From: an uncultured Oscillospiraceae bacterium
GTDB lineage: Bacteria > Bacillota > Clostridia > Oscillospirales > Oscillospiraceae
DNA length: 33,302 nucleotides
Assembly: GCA_905205085.1 (NCBI GenBank)
Contig: CAJLCG010000018.1
Span: forward strand, 1 to 33,302
Direction: 5' to 3'
In this document: in pieces, positions 9,500 through 16,059 of the stretch
Numbering within the stretch: the stretch's first letter is position 1
Layout: each line of letters starts with the position of its first letter
The notes under the pieces: model-generated
Seen by the model: the letters and a program-made list of their open reading frames with translations, nothing else
Database searches by the model: none
Told to the model about the DNA's origin: nothing
Program-made: the position numbers and the translations under genes

Positions 9500-10285
9500 A
9501 TGAATAAACGTCCCCCCCTGCGCCGCTCCGCCCCCATCGAGGCGGAAAGCGACGGCGTGATCGAGGGCCGCAACGCGGTCATCGAGGCACTGCGCGCCGG
9601 CGTTACCATCGACAAAATCTTCATCGCCAAGGGCGAGACTGACGCTACCTTGGGCCATATCGCCTCCACCGCCCGGGAAAAGGGCATCGTGGTGGTGGAC
9701 GCCGACCGGCGCAAGCTGGACGGCATGAGCCGCACCCACTCCCACCAGGGCGTCATTGCCCTGTGCGCCGTGCGGGAGTACGTCACCGTAGACGATATCC
9801 TGGCCATCGCCCGGGAGAAGGGGGAAAAGCCCCTGATCGTGGTGTGCGATGAGCTCAGCGATCCCCACAACCTGGGCGCAGTCATCCGTACCGCCGACGC
9901 CGCCGGAGCCCACGGGGTCATCATCCCCAAGCGCCGCTCCGCGGGACTCACTGCCGTGGTGGCCAAGACCTCCGCGGGCGCAGTGGCCCACGTGCCGGTG
10001 GCCCGGGTTCCCAACCTGGTAGCCGCCCTGAAGGAGCTTCAGCAGGCGGGCGTGTGGATCTTCGGCACCGCCGCCGAGGGCACCACCTCCCTCTACCAGG
10101 CCGATCTGAAGGGCCCCGCCGCCATCGTCATCGGCAGCGAGGGAGACGGCATGGGCCGCCTGGTCACGGAGAACTGCGACTTCACCGTCTCCATCCCCAT
10201 GTTCGGCAAGATCAACTCTCTCAACGCCTCGGCCGCCGCCGCTGTGCTTCTCTATGAGGCGGTGCGGCAGCGCGTGGGCGGATAA
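9500..10285 (+). CDS. rlmB: 23S rRNA (guanosine-2'-O-)-methyltransferase RlmB, SpoU family
   Basis: Uses S-adenosylmethionine to 2'-O-methylate a guanosine in 23S rRNA (G2251 in E. coli). The 261 residues contain an N-terminal L30e-like RNA-binding part (GVIEGRNAVIEAL near residue 20) and the C-terminal SPOUT knot. All three SpoU motifs are visible: SDPHNLGAVIRTADAAGAHG, VIGSEGDGMGRLV and IPMFGKINSLNASAAAAV. The ATG at 9500 follows GGAGG at 9485-9489. It is the first gene of a three-gene run with the ATPase-like membrane protein and the acetyltransferase. Related TrmH-family enzymes act on other RNAs, but the full N-terminal domain favours RlmB. Confidence 0.95.
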   Translation: MNKRPPLRRSAPIEAESDGVIEGRNAVIEALRAGVTIDKIFIAKGETDATLGHIASTAREKGIVVVDADRRKLDGMSRTHSHQGVIALCAVREYVTVDDILAIAREKGEKPLIVVCDELSDPHNLGAVIRTADAAGAHGVIIPKRRSAGLTAVVAKTSAGAVAHVPVARVPNLVAALKELQQAGVWIFGTAAEGTTSLYQADLKGPAAIVIGSEGDGMGRLVTENCDFTVSIPMFGKINSLNASAAAAVLLYEAVRQRVGG

Positions 10286-10318
10286 TTACTCTCACGAACC
10301 ACCACCAAGGAGCCGCTT

Positions 10319-12586
10319 ATGCGCCAGCGTGACAAAGAAAAACCCAATAAAACCAACCCGGAGAATACCAAGCAGCCCACCCAGGAGCCCTCGGAAGAAA
10401 TCTATTCTCTGGAAGATATTTTGGCGGAATACGGCACTCGGCGCAGCACCGTGCGCACCGCCGTCCCTGTGAACTCCCCCCTGGATTCCCAGCCCGAGGG
10501 CAAGGTGCTGGCATTCCCCCGCCGCCAAGCCCAGCCTCAGGAGGAGCCGGAGGAAGAGGAGCAATCGGACCAGCCCGAGCCCCCCTCTGACTCGGACCAG
10601 CCGTCTCAGGAGGAGGAAACGGACGACTCCCAAGAAGAGGACGAGCCGGAAGCATCCCAGCCCCAGGAGGAAGAGGAACCACCCGAGGAGGACGACTCCG
10701 GCGTGGTGGAATTCCCCCCGGAGGAGAGCCTGCTCTCCTCTCTGCTCAAGCGTCTGGGCCGCAAGGCCGACCGGTATGCCGACCAGATGTTCCAGGAGTC
10801 GGAGGAGATGGACGAGGAGGAGATCCGCCGTCTGGAGGAGCTGATCCCCGGTACAGACCAGGAGGATGAGCCCGCCGTTCCCCCGACCCCCAGCCTGCTC
10901 TACCGCCTGCTCCACCGCCCCCGGCGGGAGGAGCCCATGCCCGAGGACATCGCCCCCCAGCAGTTGGCCCGTACATACGGAAAGGGGCTCAAGGGACTGC
11001 GCATGCGCTCCCTGCTTATTTTCCTGCTGGCTGTGGTTTCCATTGTCCAGCTGGTGGTGCCCGCCCTTAACTATGTGTGGCTTTCCCCTCTGGACGACTA
11101 TCAGATCCAGGTCTGGATCGCCTGCGGCCTGCTGGGCGCGGGCTTTCTCCTCTCTGTGGACGTACTGATTACCGGGCTGGCCCGGGCCTTCCACGGTAAA
11201 GTGGGTATGGATACCCTGAGTGCCCTGTCTGTGATCTTCACCCTGGCCGACGGTCTGGTGCTGGCCATGGTACAAAACCGGGAGGGCCAGCTGCCCTACA
11301 CCGCCCCTGTGCTGGTGGGCCTGTTTTTCCTGACCCACGGGGCCTACCACAAAAAATGCGGACTTCGTCTGGCCTGCCGCACGGCCGCCGCGGCGGCAGA
11401 GCCCTATCTGCTCACCTTGGACGAGGGCAAGTGGAACGGCCGGGACACCTACTGCAAGTGGTCCAGCGTCCCCAATGGCTTTGGCAGCCAGATTCAGACC
11501 GACGACGGGGCCCAGCGGATCTACCGCCGCTTCTGTCCCATTCTGCTGCTGGCCTGTCTGCTGTTCTCTCTGCTGGCCTCGGCGGCCGCCAATCGGCCGG
11601 AATACCTTCTGTGGTGTCTGTCGGCCACCTTCACCTCCGCTGCCGCCTTCGGCAGCGCCCTGGTCTACGGCCGGCCCTTCCATAAGCTCACCCGCCGTCT
11701 CTCCCACACCGGCGCGGCCCTGGCCGGCTGGCCCGGACTGGCCCAGACCCGGAAAGGGGACCGGGCCCTCATCACCGACGGCGACCTGTTTCCCCCGGGC
11801 TATGTGGAGTTCAACGGCATCAAGGTCTTTGGCGACTACTCCATTGAGCGGGTGCTCAGCTACACCGCCACCCTGATCCGGGACTCTGGCAGCGGCTTAA
11901 CCAAGCTCTTCTACGACCTGCTGCGGGCCCAGGGCGGCCTGTTCCGCCAGGCCGACCACCTGTGCTGCTACGAGGGCGGCGGCCTGTCCGCCAACATCCG
12001 CGGCTATCAGGTGCTGGTGGGCTCCGCCTCGTTTATGAACCTGATGGAGGTCCCCCTTCCCCCGGGCCTGAACGTGAAAAACGCCGTGTTCTGCGCCATC
12101 GACGGGGATCTGGCCGGTATCTTCGCCCTCAATTACAGCCTGCCCGATGGAGTGTTCCCCTCTCTGGACGCCCTGCTGCGGGAGAAGGTGGGCCCGGTGC
12201 TGGCCACCCGGGACTTTAATATCATCCCCGCCATGCTTCACCAGCGCTTCAAGCTGGCCTCGGATAAGATGGACTTCCCCCCGGTGGAGCGCCGCCGGGA
12301 GCTGTCCGACCCGGAGCAGCCCCATAATCCTATCCTCACCGGCGTGCTGTGCCGGGAGGGCCTGGTGCCCTATGCGGACACGGTGGTAGGCGCCCGTCGC
12401 CTGCGCCGGGCCACCCGCTTTGGCGCCATCCTCACCTGCGTGGGTTCCACGGTGGGCGTGCTGCTGGCCTACTACCTCACCGCCGTCACCGCCTTTGGTT
12501 CCCTGTCCCCCCTGAACCTGCTGATTTTCCTCATCACCTGGCTGCTCCCGGTGTGGTTCCTTACCAGCTGGGTGCCCCGGTATTGA
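10319..12586 (+). CDS. P-type ATPase-like membrane protein lacking catalytic motifs
   Basis: A 755-residue protein I do not recognise by name. Residues 1-225 are hydrophilic and very acidic (Glu/Gln/Pro-rich at 70-135). Membrane segments follow at about 231-250, 264-289, 299-318, 328-345, 405-423 and 428-450, with a final pair near 702-722 and 731-751. Order and spacing resemble a P1B-type ATPase: two helical pairs, a short actuator-like loop, another pair, a cytoplasmic catalytic region, a last pair. Stretches such as YEGGGLSANIRGYQVLVGSA (551-570) and AIDGDLAGIFAL (593-604) look like its nucleotide and phosphorylation domains. Yet DKTGT is replaced by ITDGDLFPPG (485-494), TGES is absent, and TGD and GDGxND are replaced (ATRDF, 629-633). 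It therefore probably cannot form the phospho-Asp intermediate. It starts 33 bases after rlmB (AAGGAG at 10307). Function is unknown; a sensor, scaffold or channel is possible. Confidence 0.72.
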   Translation: MRQRDKEKPNKTNPENTKQPTQEPSEEIYSLEDILAEYGTRRSTVRTAVPVNSPLDSQPEGKVLAFPRRQAQPQEEPEEEEQSDQPEPPSDSDQPSQEEETDDSQEEDEPEASQPQEEEEPPEEDDSGVVEFPPEESLLSSLLKRLGRKADRYADQMFQESEEMDEEEIRRLEELIPGTDQEDEPAVPPTPSLLYRLLHRPRREEPMPEDIAPQQLARTYGKGLKGLRMRSLLIFLLAVVSIVQLVVPALNYVWLSPLDDYQIQVWIACGLLGAGFLLSVDVLITGLARAFHGKVGMDTLSALSVIFTLADGLVLAMVQNREGQLPYTAPVLVGLFFLTHGAYHKKCGLRLACRTAAAAAEPYLLTLDEGKWNGRDTYCKWSSVPNGFGSQIQTDDGAQRIYRRFCPILLLACLLFSLLASAAANRPEYLLWCLSATFTSAAAFGSALVYGRPFHKLTRRLSHTGAALAGWPGLAQTRKGDRALITDGDLFPPGYVEFNGIKVFGDYSIERVLSYTATLIRDSGSGLTKLFYDLLRAQGGLFRQADHLCCYEGGGLSANIRGYQVLVGSASFMNLMEVPLPPGLNVKNAVFCAIDGDLAGIFALNYSLPDGVFPSLDALLREKVGPVLATRDFNIIPAMLHQRFKLASDKMDFPPVERRRELSDPEQPHNPILTGVLCREGLVPYADTVVGARRLRRATRFGAILTCVGSTVGVLLAYYLTAVTAFGSLSPLNLLIFLITWLLPVWFLTSWVPRY

Positions 12587-12605
12587 TCAAAAAGGAGGCC
12601 TTGCC

Positions 12606-13127
12606 ATGATTCGTCCCGCTCAGCCCCAGGACCTGCCCGCCATTGCCGCCATCTACGAGGCGATTCTGGCCCAAGAGGACGCCCGCCCGGTCTCCTTCAC
12701 CAACTGGCAGCGTGGCAAATATCCCACCGAGGACACCGCCCGTGCCGCCCTGGAGGCGGGCACCCTCTTCACCGCAGAGGAGAACGGAGAGGTGTACGGC
12801 TGCGTCAACCTCAACGGGGAGCAGCTGCCTGAGTACGCCAATATCCCCTGGCAGTACGCCGCCGGGGACGATGAGGTGGGGGTCATCCACACCCTGGTCA
12901 TCCACCCCGCCTGGTCGGGAAAGGGAAAGGCCCGGGAGCTGGTGGCCTTCTGCGAAGCGCACTGCCGCAAGCAGGGCAAGCGGGTCATTCGGCTGGACAC
13001 CTACGTGAACAACCAGCCCGCCAACACCATGTACCCCCGCCTGGGCTACCGCTTTGCAGGCACCAGTCATTTTCTCTTCCAGGGCTTCCTGCCGGAGGAT
13101 CTCAACTGCTACGAAAAGCTGTTGTAA
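12606..13127 (+). CDS. GNAT-family N-acetyltransferase
   Basis: A 173-residue acetyl-CoA-dependent acetyltransferase-type protein with the full GNAT order. The N-terminus IRPAQPQDLPAIAAIYEAIL is the usual first strand and helix. The acetyl-CoA site lies around VIHTLVIHPAWSGKGKAREL, where the family's Q/RxxGxG/A loop is read as WSGKGKA. The C-terminal half has LDTYVNNQPANTMYPRLGYR, typical of GNAT motif B. The gene begins 19 bases after the ATPase-like gene with AAAAAGGAGG as ribosome site, so the two are cotranscribed. The substrate cannot be deduced. Confidence 0.88.
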   Translation: MIRPAQPQDLPAIAAIYEAILAQEDARPVSFTNWQRGKYPTEDTARAALEAGTLFTAEENGEVYGCVNLNGEQLPEYANIPWQYAAGDDEVGVIHTLVIHPAWSGKGKARELVAFCEAHCRKQGKRVIRLDTYVNNQPANTMYPRLGYRFAGTSHFLFQGFLPEDLNCYEKLL

Positions 13128-13131
13128 CGAC

Positions 13132-13165
13132 AAAAAAGGAGTGGACCGAGGTCCACTCCTTTTTT
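13132..13165. terminator. Bidirectional terminator between the GNAT gene and bioY
   Basis: Stem AAAAAAGGAGTGGAC (13132-13146) with its complement (13151-13165) around a CGAG loop. A-tract and T-tract flank the GC part, so it can act on both strands. Confidence 0.93.
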
Positions 13166-13176
13166 ATTATTTTGAT

Positions 13177-13746
13177 TCAGAGTTGCAGCAGTCCTGCCTT
13201 CTCCAGCCGCCCCCGGATCATGGGACCCATGGTCATGGCCAGCGCCATTTTGACCAGGTCCCCCGCGATGAAGGGGATCACGCACATCCACAGGGCTGCC
13301 ATCACTCCGGTGTTGGTAGAGAAACAGAACCAGGCGGTTCCCAGGGCATAGCACACCGCGGTGCCCAGGATCATACCCAGCAGCTGGAGAATGCGGCTGT
13401 GGGTGTGGTCGATGACCAGACCGGCGATCACCGCCATGGGCAAAAACCCGATGATGTAGCCGCCGGTGGGACCGGCCAGCTTACCCAGACCTCCGGCAAA
13501 GCCGGAGAACACCGGCACACCTACCATACCGATGAGCATATAAACGATGTAGCTCACCGAGGCCCGCTTCCACCCCAGAAGATAGAGGGTAAAGTAGATC
13601 ACTAGGTTGGTAAAGGAGATGGGCACCTCTCCAATAGGAATGGACATGGGGGCCAGCACGCAGGTCACCGCCGTCATTACGGCGATCATAGACATCACAT
13701 AGATTTTTCCCCGGCTGCTGGCGGTAGGGGCGGGCGATTGGGTCAT
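13177..13746 (-). CDS. bioY: Biotin transporter substrate-binding subunit BioY
   Basis: Membrane S-component that captures biotin and delivers it to an ECF energy-coupling module. The 189-residue protein has six hydrophobic segments and BioY landmarks: PIGEVPISFTNL in the first half and GGLGKLAGPTGGYIIGF in the middle. The ATG at 13746 follows AAGGAAGGA; an upstream in-frame ATG at 13770 would place that ribosome site inside the gene. No ecfA, ecfT or biotin-synthesis gene is in the window, so the energy module must be shared from elsewhere, as is common in Firmicutes. It is transcribed alone from a strong promoter. Confidence 0.95.
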   Translation of the reverse strand: MTQSPAPTASSRGKIYVMSMIAVMTAVTCVLAPMSIPIGEVPISFTNLVIYFTLYLLGWKRASVSYIVYMLIGMVGVPVFSGFAGGLGKLAGPTGGYIIGFLPMAVIAGLVIDHTHSRILQLLGMILGTAVCYALGTAWFCFSTNTGVMAALWMCVIPFIAGDLVKMALAMTMGPMIRGRLEKAGLLQL

Positions 13747-13770
13747 TGCAGTTCCTTCCTTTCTCCGCAA

Positions 13771-13821
13771 AACGTAAACCTAATTTGAGAATAGTATACA
13801 TTCCGCTTCTTAGATTGTCAA
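13771..13821 (-). promoter_or_regulatory. bioY promoter with a possible operator
   Basis: On the minus strand, a consensus TTGACA (13821-13816), 17 bases, TATACT (13798-13793). An imperfect inverted repeat, AATGTATACT (13802-13793) and GGTTTACGTT (13780-13771), spans the -10 and start region. BirA operators in Firmicutes have TTGTTAACC/GGTTAACAA-like halves, but with 14-15 bases between them; here the gap is 12, so BirA control is only suggested. Confidence 0.65.
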
Positions 13822-13896
13822 CCGTTTTCTGTTTTAGTTTACTTTCCTATTTTCACTGTGTGCCGCCCCTGAAAACGGAAGCCATCCACTTCCTCC

Positions 13897-13925
13897 TTGC
13901 ATTTTTTGCTCCCTTCCGGTATAAT
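13897..13925 (+). promoter_or_regulatory. Promoter of the SLH protein gene
   Basis: TTGCAT (13897-13902), 17 bases, consensus TATAAT (13920-13925). The transcript would have a leader of roughly 110 bases before the ATG at 14041. Confidence 0.82.
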
Positions 13926-13966
13926 ATTTTTTCAAGAAAAGGTAAAACTTTCTGATATCCCACCCA

Positions 13967-14010
13967 AAACCAGGTTTATCCTGGTTTGGTTCTCCGCCTT
14001 TTTGGGCGGA
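13967..14010 (+). other. Two hairpins in the SLH gene leader
   Basis: Hairpin one pairs AAACCAGG (13967-13974) with CCTGGTTT (13980-13987). Hairpin two pairs TCCGCC (13993-13998) with GGCGGA (14005-14010). Neither is followed by a T-run. They lie between the promoter and the ribosome site (AGGAG, 14031-14035) and could stabilise the mRNA, as long leaders do in other surface-protein genes. Confidence 0.5.
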
Positions 14011-14040
14011 AATGCTATCACATGTTTGAGAGGAGTTCCT

Positions 14041-15267
14041 ATGTTACTGCACTTAAAACGCGGTCTGACTGCCGCTTTGATTCTTGCCCTGACCCTCACG
14101 CTGGGGGTCCCCGCCCTGGCCGCCGACCCGCTGGCCAGCGGAGGCTTTGTAAAGGTCGCCATCTCTGCAAAAAATTCCGACTCTCCCACCCTGGACCTGG
14201 ATCTGGCCCTGTATCGCCGGAACAGCTCCAACGCCTTTACCAAGGTGGAGTCCATGGACTACGTCACTCCGGTCAACCGTCTGACCAAGGATATGACCTT
14301 CCAGCTCACCCCCCAGGCCCAGCAGGTCTCGCTGACGGTAGATTACCTCACCGACCTGAACGGGGACGGCGTGTATGAGCTGCTCAGCGGCCAGGATCGG
14401 CCGGTGGGCAACGTACTCTCCACCGACGGCACCCTCACCAGCGCCAGCAGCGGGGTATCCACCCAGCTGACCCAGGGCCGCACCTATTCCATCACCAGCA
14501 ATGATCTGCTCTCCCGGGGCCAGGCGGCCATTCAGGACCGCACCACCTCCGGTAGCGCCAGCTATCTTTCCGACCTGAGCAGTTCCACCTCTCAGGCCGA
14601 CTCCATCCTGTATATGCTCACCATCTCCTATCAGTCTTCCAGCGACAACAAGAAGTATGAGCAGTGCTACTATGTACACCTGTATGATCAGCTGCCTGCT
14701 CCTTCTGCTGCTGACTTCCGGGACATCTCCCCCAACGCCTGGTACTATGACGCGGTAGACTATGTGGTGTCTGAGGGCCTGCTCTCCGGCTCCACCCGCA
14801 GCACCTTCTCCCCTGATCAGAAGCTGTCCCGGGCCATGCTGGCTCAGACCCTCTACAACATCGCCGGTCAGCCTGACAGCACCATCAGCCACTACGACGA
14901 TGTGCCTCAGGAGCACTGGAGCTATGCCGCCGTCTCCTGGGTCACCAGCCAGGAGCTGATGGCCGGAACCAGCCCCAAGCAGTTTGCCCCTGATCAGAGC
15001 CTGACCCGTCAGGAGATGGCACTGACCCTGTTCCTGTACGCCCAAAGCCAGAAGATCTCCACCTCCCAGCGCGCCGACCTGAGCGTCTACGCCGACGAGG
15101 ACAAGGTGGCCGACTGGGCCCGCACTTCCATGGAGTGGGCCGTGTCGGAGGGTCTGCTGGCCGGCCGCACAGTGGGCGGCAAAACGGTACTGGACCCCAC
15201 AGGCAATGTGACCCGGGCCGAGTTCGCTGCGGTGCTGAAAACTCTGTGCCAGGACGTGCTGGCCTAA
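14041..15267 (+). CDS. Secreted protein with three SLH domains
   Basis: A 408-residue surface protein. Residues 1-28 form a signal peptide (basic LKRG, hydrophobic core, cleavage after ALA). The N-terminal half is a beta-rich Ser/Thr domain of no recognised family; it contains a calcium-loop-like DLNGDGVYE at 105-113. Three S-layer-homology domains follow at about 226-276, 285-336 and 346-408, the usual cell-wall polymer anchor (FRDISPNAWYYDAVDY; WSYAAVSWVTSQELMAG; WARTSMEWAVSEGLLAG). The ATG at 14041 is chosen because AGGAG lies five bases upstream and the signal peptide then begins at residue 1. It is monocistronic, with its own promoter and a UUCG-capped terminator. Confidence 0.92.
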   Translation: MLLHLKRGLTAALILALTLTLGVPALAADPLASGGFVKVAISAKNSDSPTLDLDLALYRRNSSNAFTKVESMDYVTPVNRLTKDMTFQLTPQAQQVSLTVDYLTDLNGDGVYELLSGQDRPVGNVLSTDGTLTSASSGVSTQLTQGRTYSITSNDLLSRGQAAIQDRTTSGSASYLSDLSSSTSQADSILYMLTISYQSSSDNKKYEQCYYVHLYDQLPAPSAADFRDISPNAWYYDAVDYVVSEGLLSGSTRSTFSPDQKLSRAMLAQTLYNIAGQPDSTISHYDDVPQEHWSYAAVSWVTSQELMAGTSPKQFAPDQSLTRQEMALTLFLYAQSQKISTSQRADLSVYADEDKVADWARTSMEWAVSEGLLAGRTVGGKTVLDPTGNVTRAEFAAVLKTLCQDVLA

Positions 15268-15280
15268 CACAAACGCTTTT

Positions 15281-15311
15281 ATGGACCTGCCTTCGGGCAG
15301 GTCCATTTTTT
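15281..15311 (+). terminator. Terminator of the SLH gene
   Basis: An 11-bp stem (15281-15291 with 15296-15306) capped by a TTCG tetraloop and followed by T5-6. Confidence 0.95.
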
Positions 15312-15323
15312 GTTTAGGCCTTG

Positions 15324-15351
15324 GAATAATTGTCCAAACTAAGCATATCCT
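15324..15351 (+). promoter_or_regulatory. Candidate sigma-E-type promoter for yaaL-bofA
   Basis: GAATAAT (15324-15330) fits the sigma-E -35 consensus KMATAWW. CATATCCT (15344-15351) matches six of eight positions of the -10 CATACAHT, with 13 bases between them (about 14 expected). No convincing sigma-A promoter is visible here. bofA is under mother-cell sigma-E in Bacillus subtilis. Confidence 0.5.
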
Positions 15352-15377
15352 AGCAGTGTACGAAAGGAGGAATTCCC

Positions 15378-15620
15378 ATGGCTCAGCCGGCCCGCCCCTT
15401 TTTGTCCCGGCGCAGACAGTCCGCCGCCCTGGAGGCGGAGCGGCGGGAGCTTCTGGCCTCCCTGGCCAGCACCCGCACCCAGATCCAGCAGGCCTACGGC
15501 GGCTTCAATACCGTGTGCGACAGCGACCTCATTGAGTCCTATGTCTTTGAGATCAAGGCTCTTCAGTCCCGGTACGACTATCTGCTGCGCCGGGTCAAGG
15601 AGCTGGAGTACGCCCCATGA
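15378..15620 (+). CDS. yaaL: DUF2508 (YaaL-like) protein
   Basis: An 80-residue, charged, largely helical protein with no membrane segment. The pattern RRELLASLASTRTQIQQAYG followed by DLIESYVFEIKALQSRYDYL matches the small DUF2508 family, whose B. subtilis member YaaL is encoded directly before bofA. The ATG at 15378 follows AAAGGAGG. The last four bases overlap the bofA start (ATGA), so translation is coupled. Its molecular role is not known. In B. subtilis recR precedes this pair; here an SLH gene does. Confidence 0.85.
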   Translation: MAQPARPFLSRRRQSAALEAERRELLASLASTRTQIQQAYGGFNTVCDSDLIESYVFEIKALQSRYDYLLRRVKELEYAP

Positions 15621-15877
15621 CCGCCCCCAATGTGCCCTGGCTGGCGGTAGCGCTGCTGGCCCTTTCCATCCTGGCCTTGCTCCACCGGCCCCTTGGCCGG
15701 CTTTTCCGCCTGGCCGCCCGCTCGGCGGTGGGGCTGGCGGTACTGGCCCTGTTCAGCCAGGTGGGACAGTTCATCGGAGTCTCCCTGGGTGTCAATCTGG
15801 TCAACGCCCTCATTTTGGGCGTGCTGGGAGTGCCCGGCTTTGGCCTGCTGCTGATGCTCCAGTGGGTGCTCCGTTAG
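15617..15877 (+). CDS. bofA: Pro-sigma-K processing inhibitor BofA
   Basis: Holds the SpoIVFB protease inactive in the outer forespore membrane until the checkpoint signal arrives. The 86-residue product has two hydrophobic regions (about 8-23 and 34-60) and the conserved family end GVNLVNALILGVLGVPGFGLLLMLQ. The start overlaps yaaL by four bases. Together with spoVAC at 27072 it shows that the organism belongs to a spore-forming lineage. No spoIVFA/B or sigK is in the window. Confidence 0.93.
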   Translation: MTAPNVPWLAVALLALSILALLHRPLGRLFRLAARSAVGLAVLALFSQVGQFIGVSLGVNLVNALILGVLGVPGFGLLLMLQWVLR

Positions 15878-15909
15878 ATGGCTTTTTTCCGTTTTCGGTT
15901 TCTCATTTG

Positions 15910-15934
15910 CCGTCCGCTTCGCGGGCGGTTTTTT
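15910..15934 (+). terminator. Terminator after bofA
   Basis: Stem CCGTCCGC (15910-15917) with GCGGGCGG (15921-15928, one G-U pair), followed by T6. Confidence 0.9.
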
Positions 15935-15990
15935 ATTGCCATCTTCTCCCGGCCTTGTTATGATAAAAGTATCGAAATGAGAAAAAAGTC

Positions 15991-16021
15991 TTGACTGTAA
16001 AGGAACTTGATACCCTATACT
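15991..16021 (+). promoter_or_regulatory. MerR-type promoter with 19-base spacer
   Basis: TTGACT (15991-15996) and TATACT (16016-16021) are 19 bases apart, two more than optimal. This over-long spacing is the hallmark of promoters activated by MerR-family DNA distortion. The gene directly downstream encodes a MerR-type protein, so autoregulation is likely. A clear dyad in the spacer is not evident beyond AAG-GAA-CTT. Confidence 0.65.
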
Positions 16022-16059
16022 GGCACCAGAAAGGACCAGATTGGGAAAGGAGCACCTTT

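Noticed and set aside
15991..16059. An N-terminal extension of 23 residues on the MerR-type protein
   Set aside because: Its start codon would coincide with the -35 element; the MerR domain begins exactly at the ATG at 16060.
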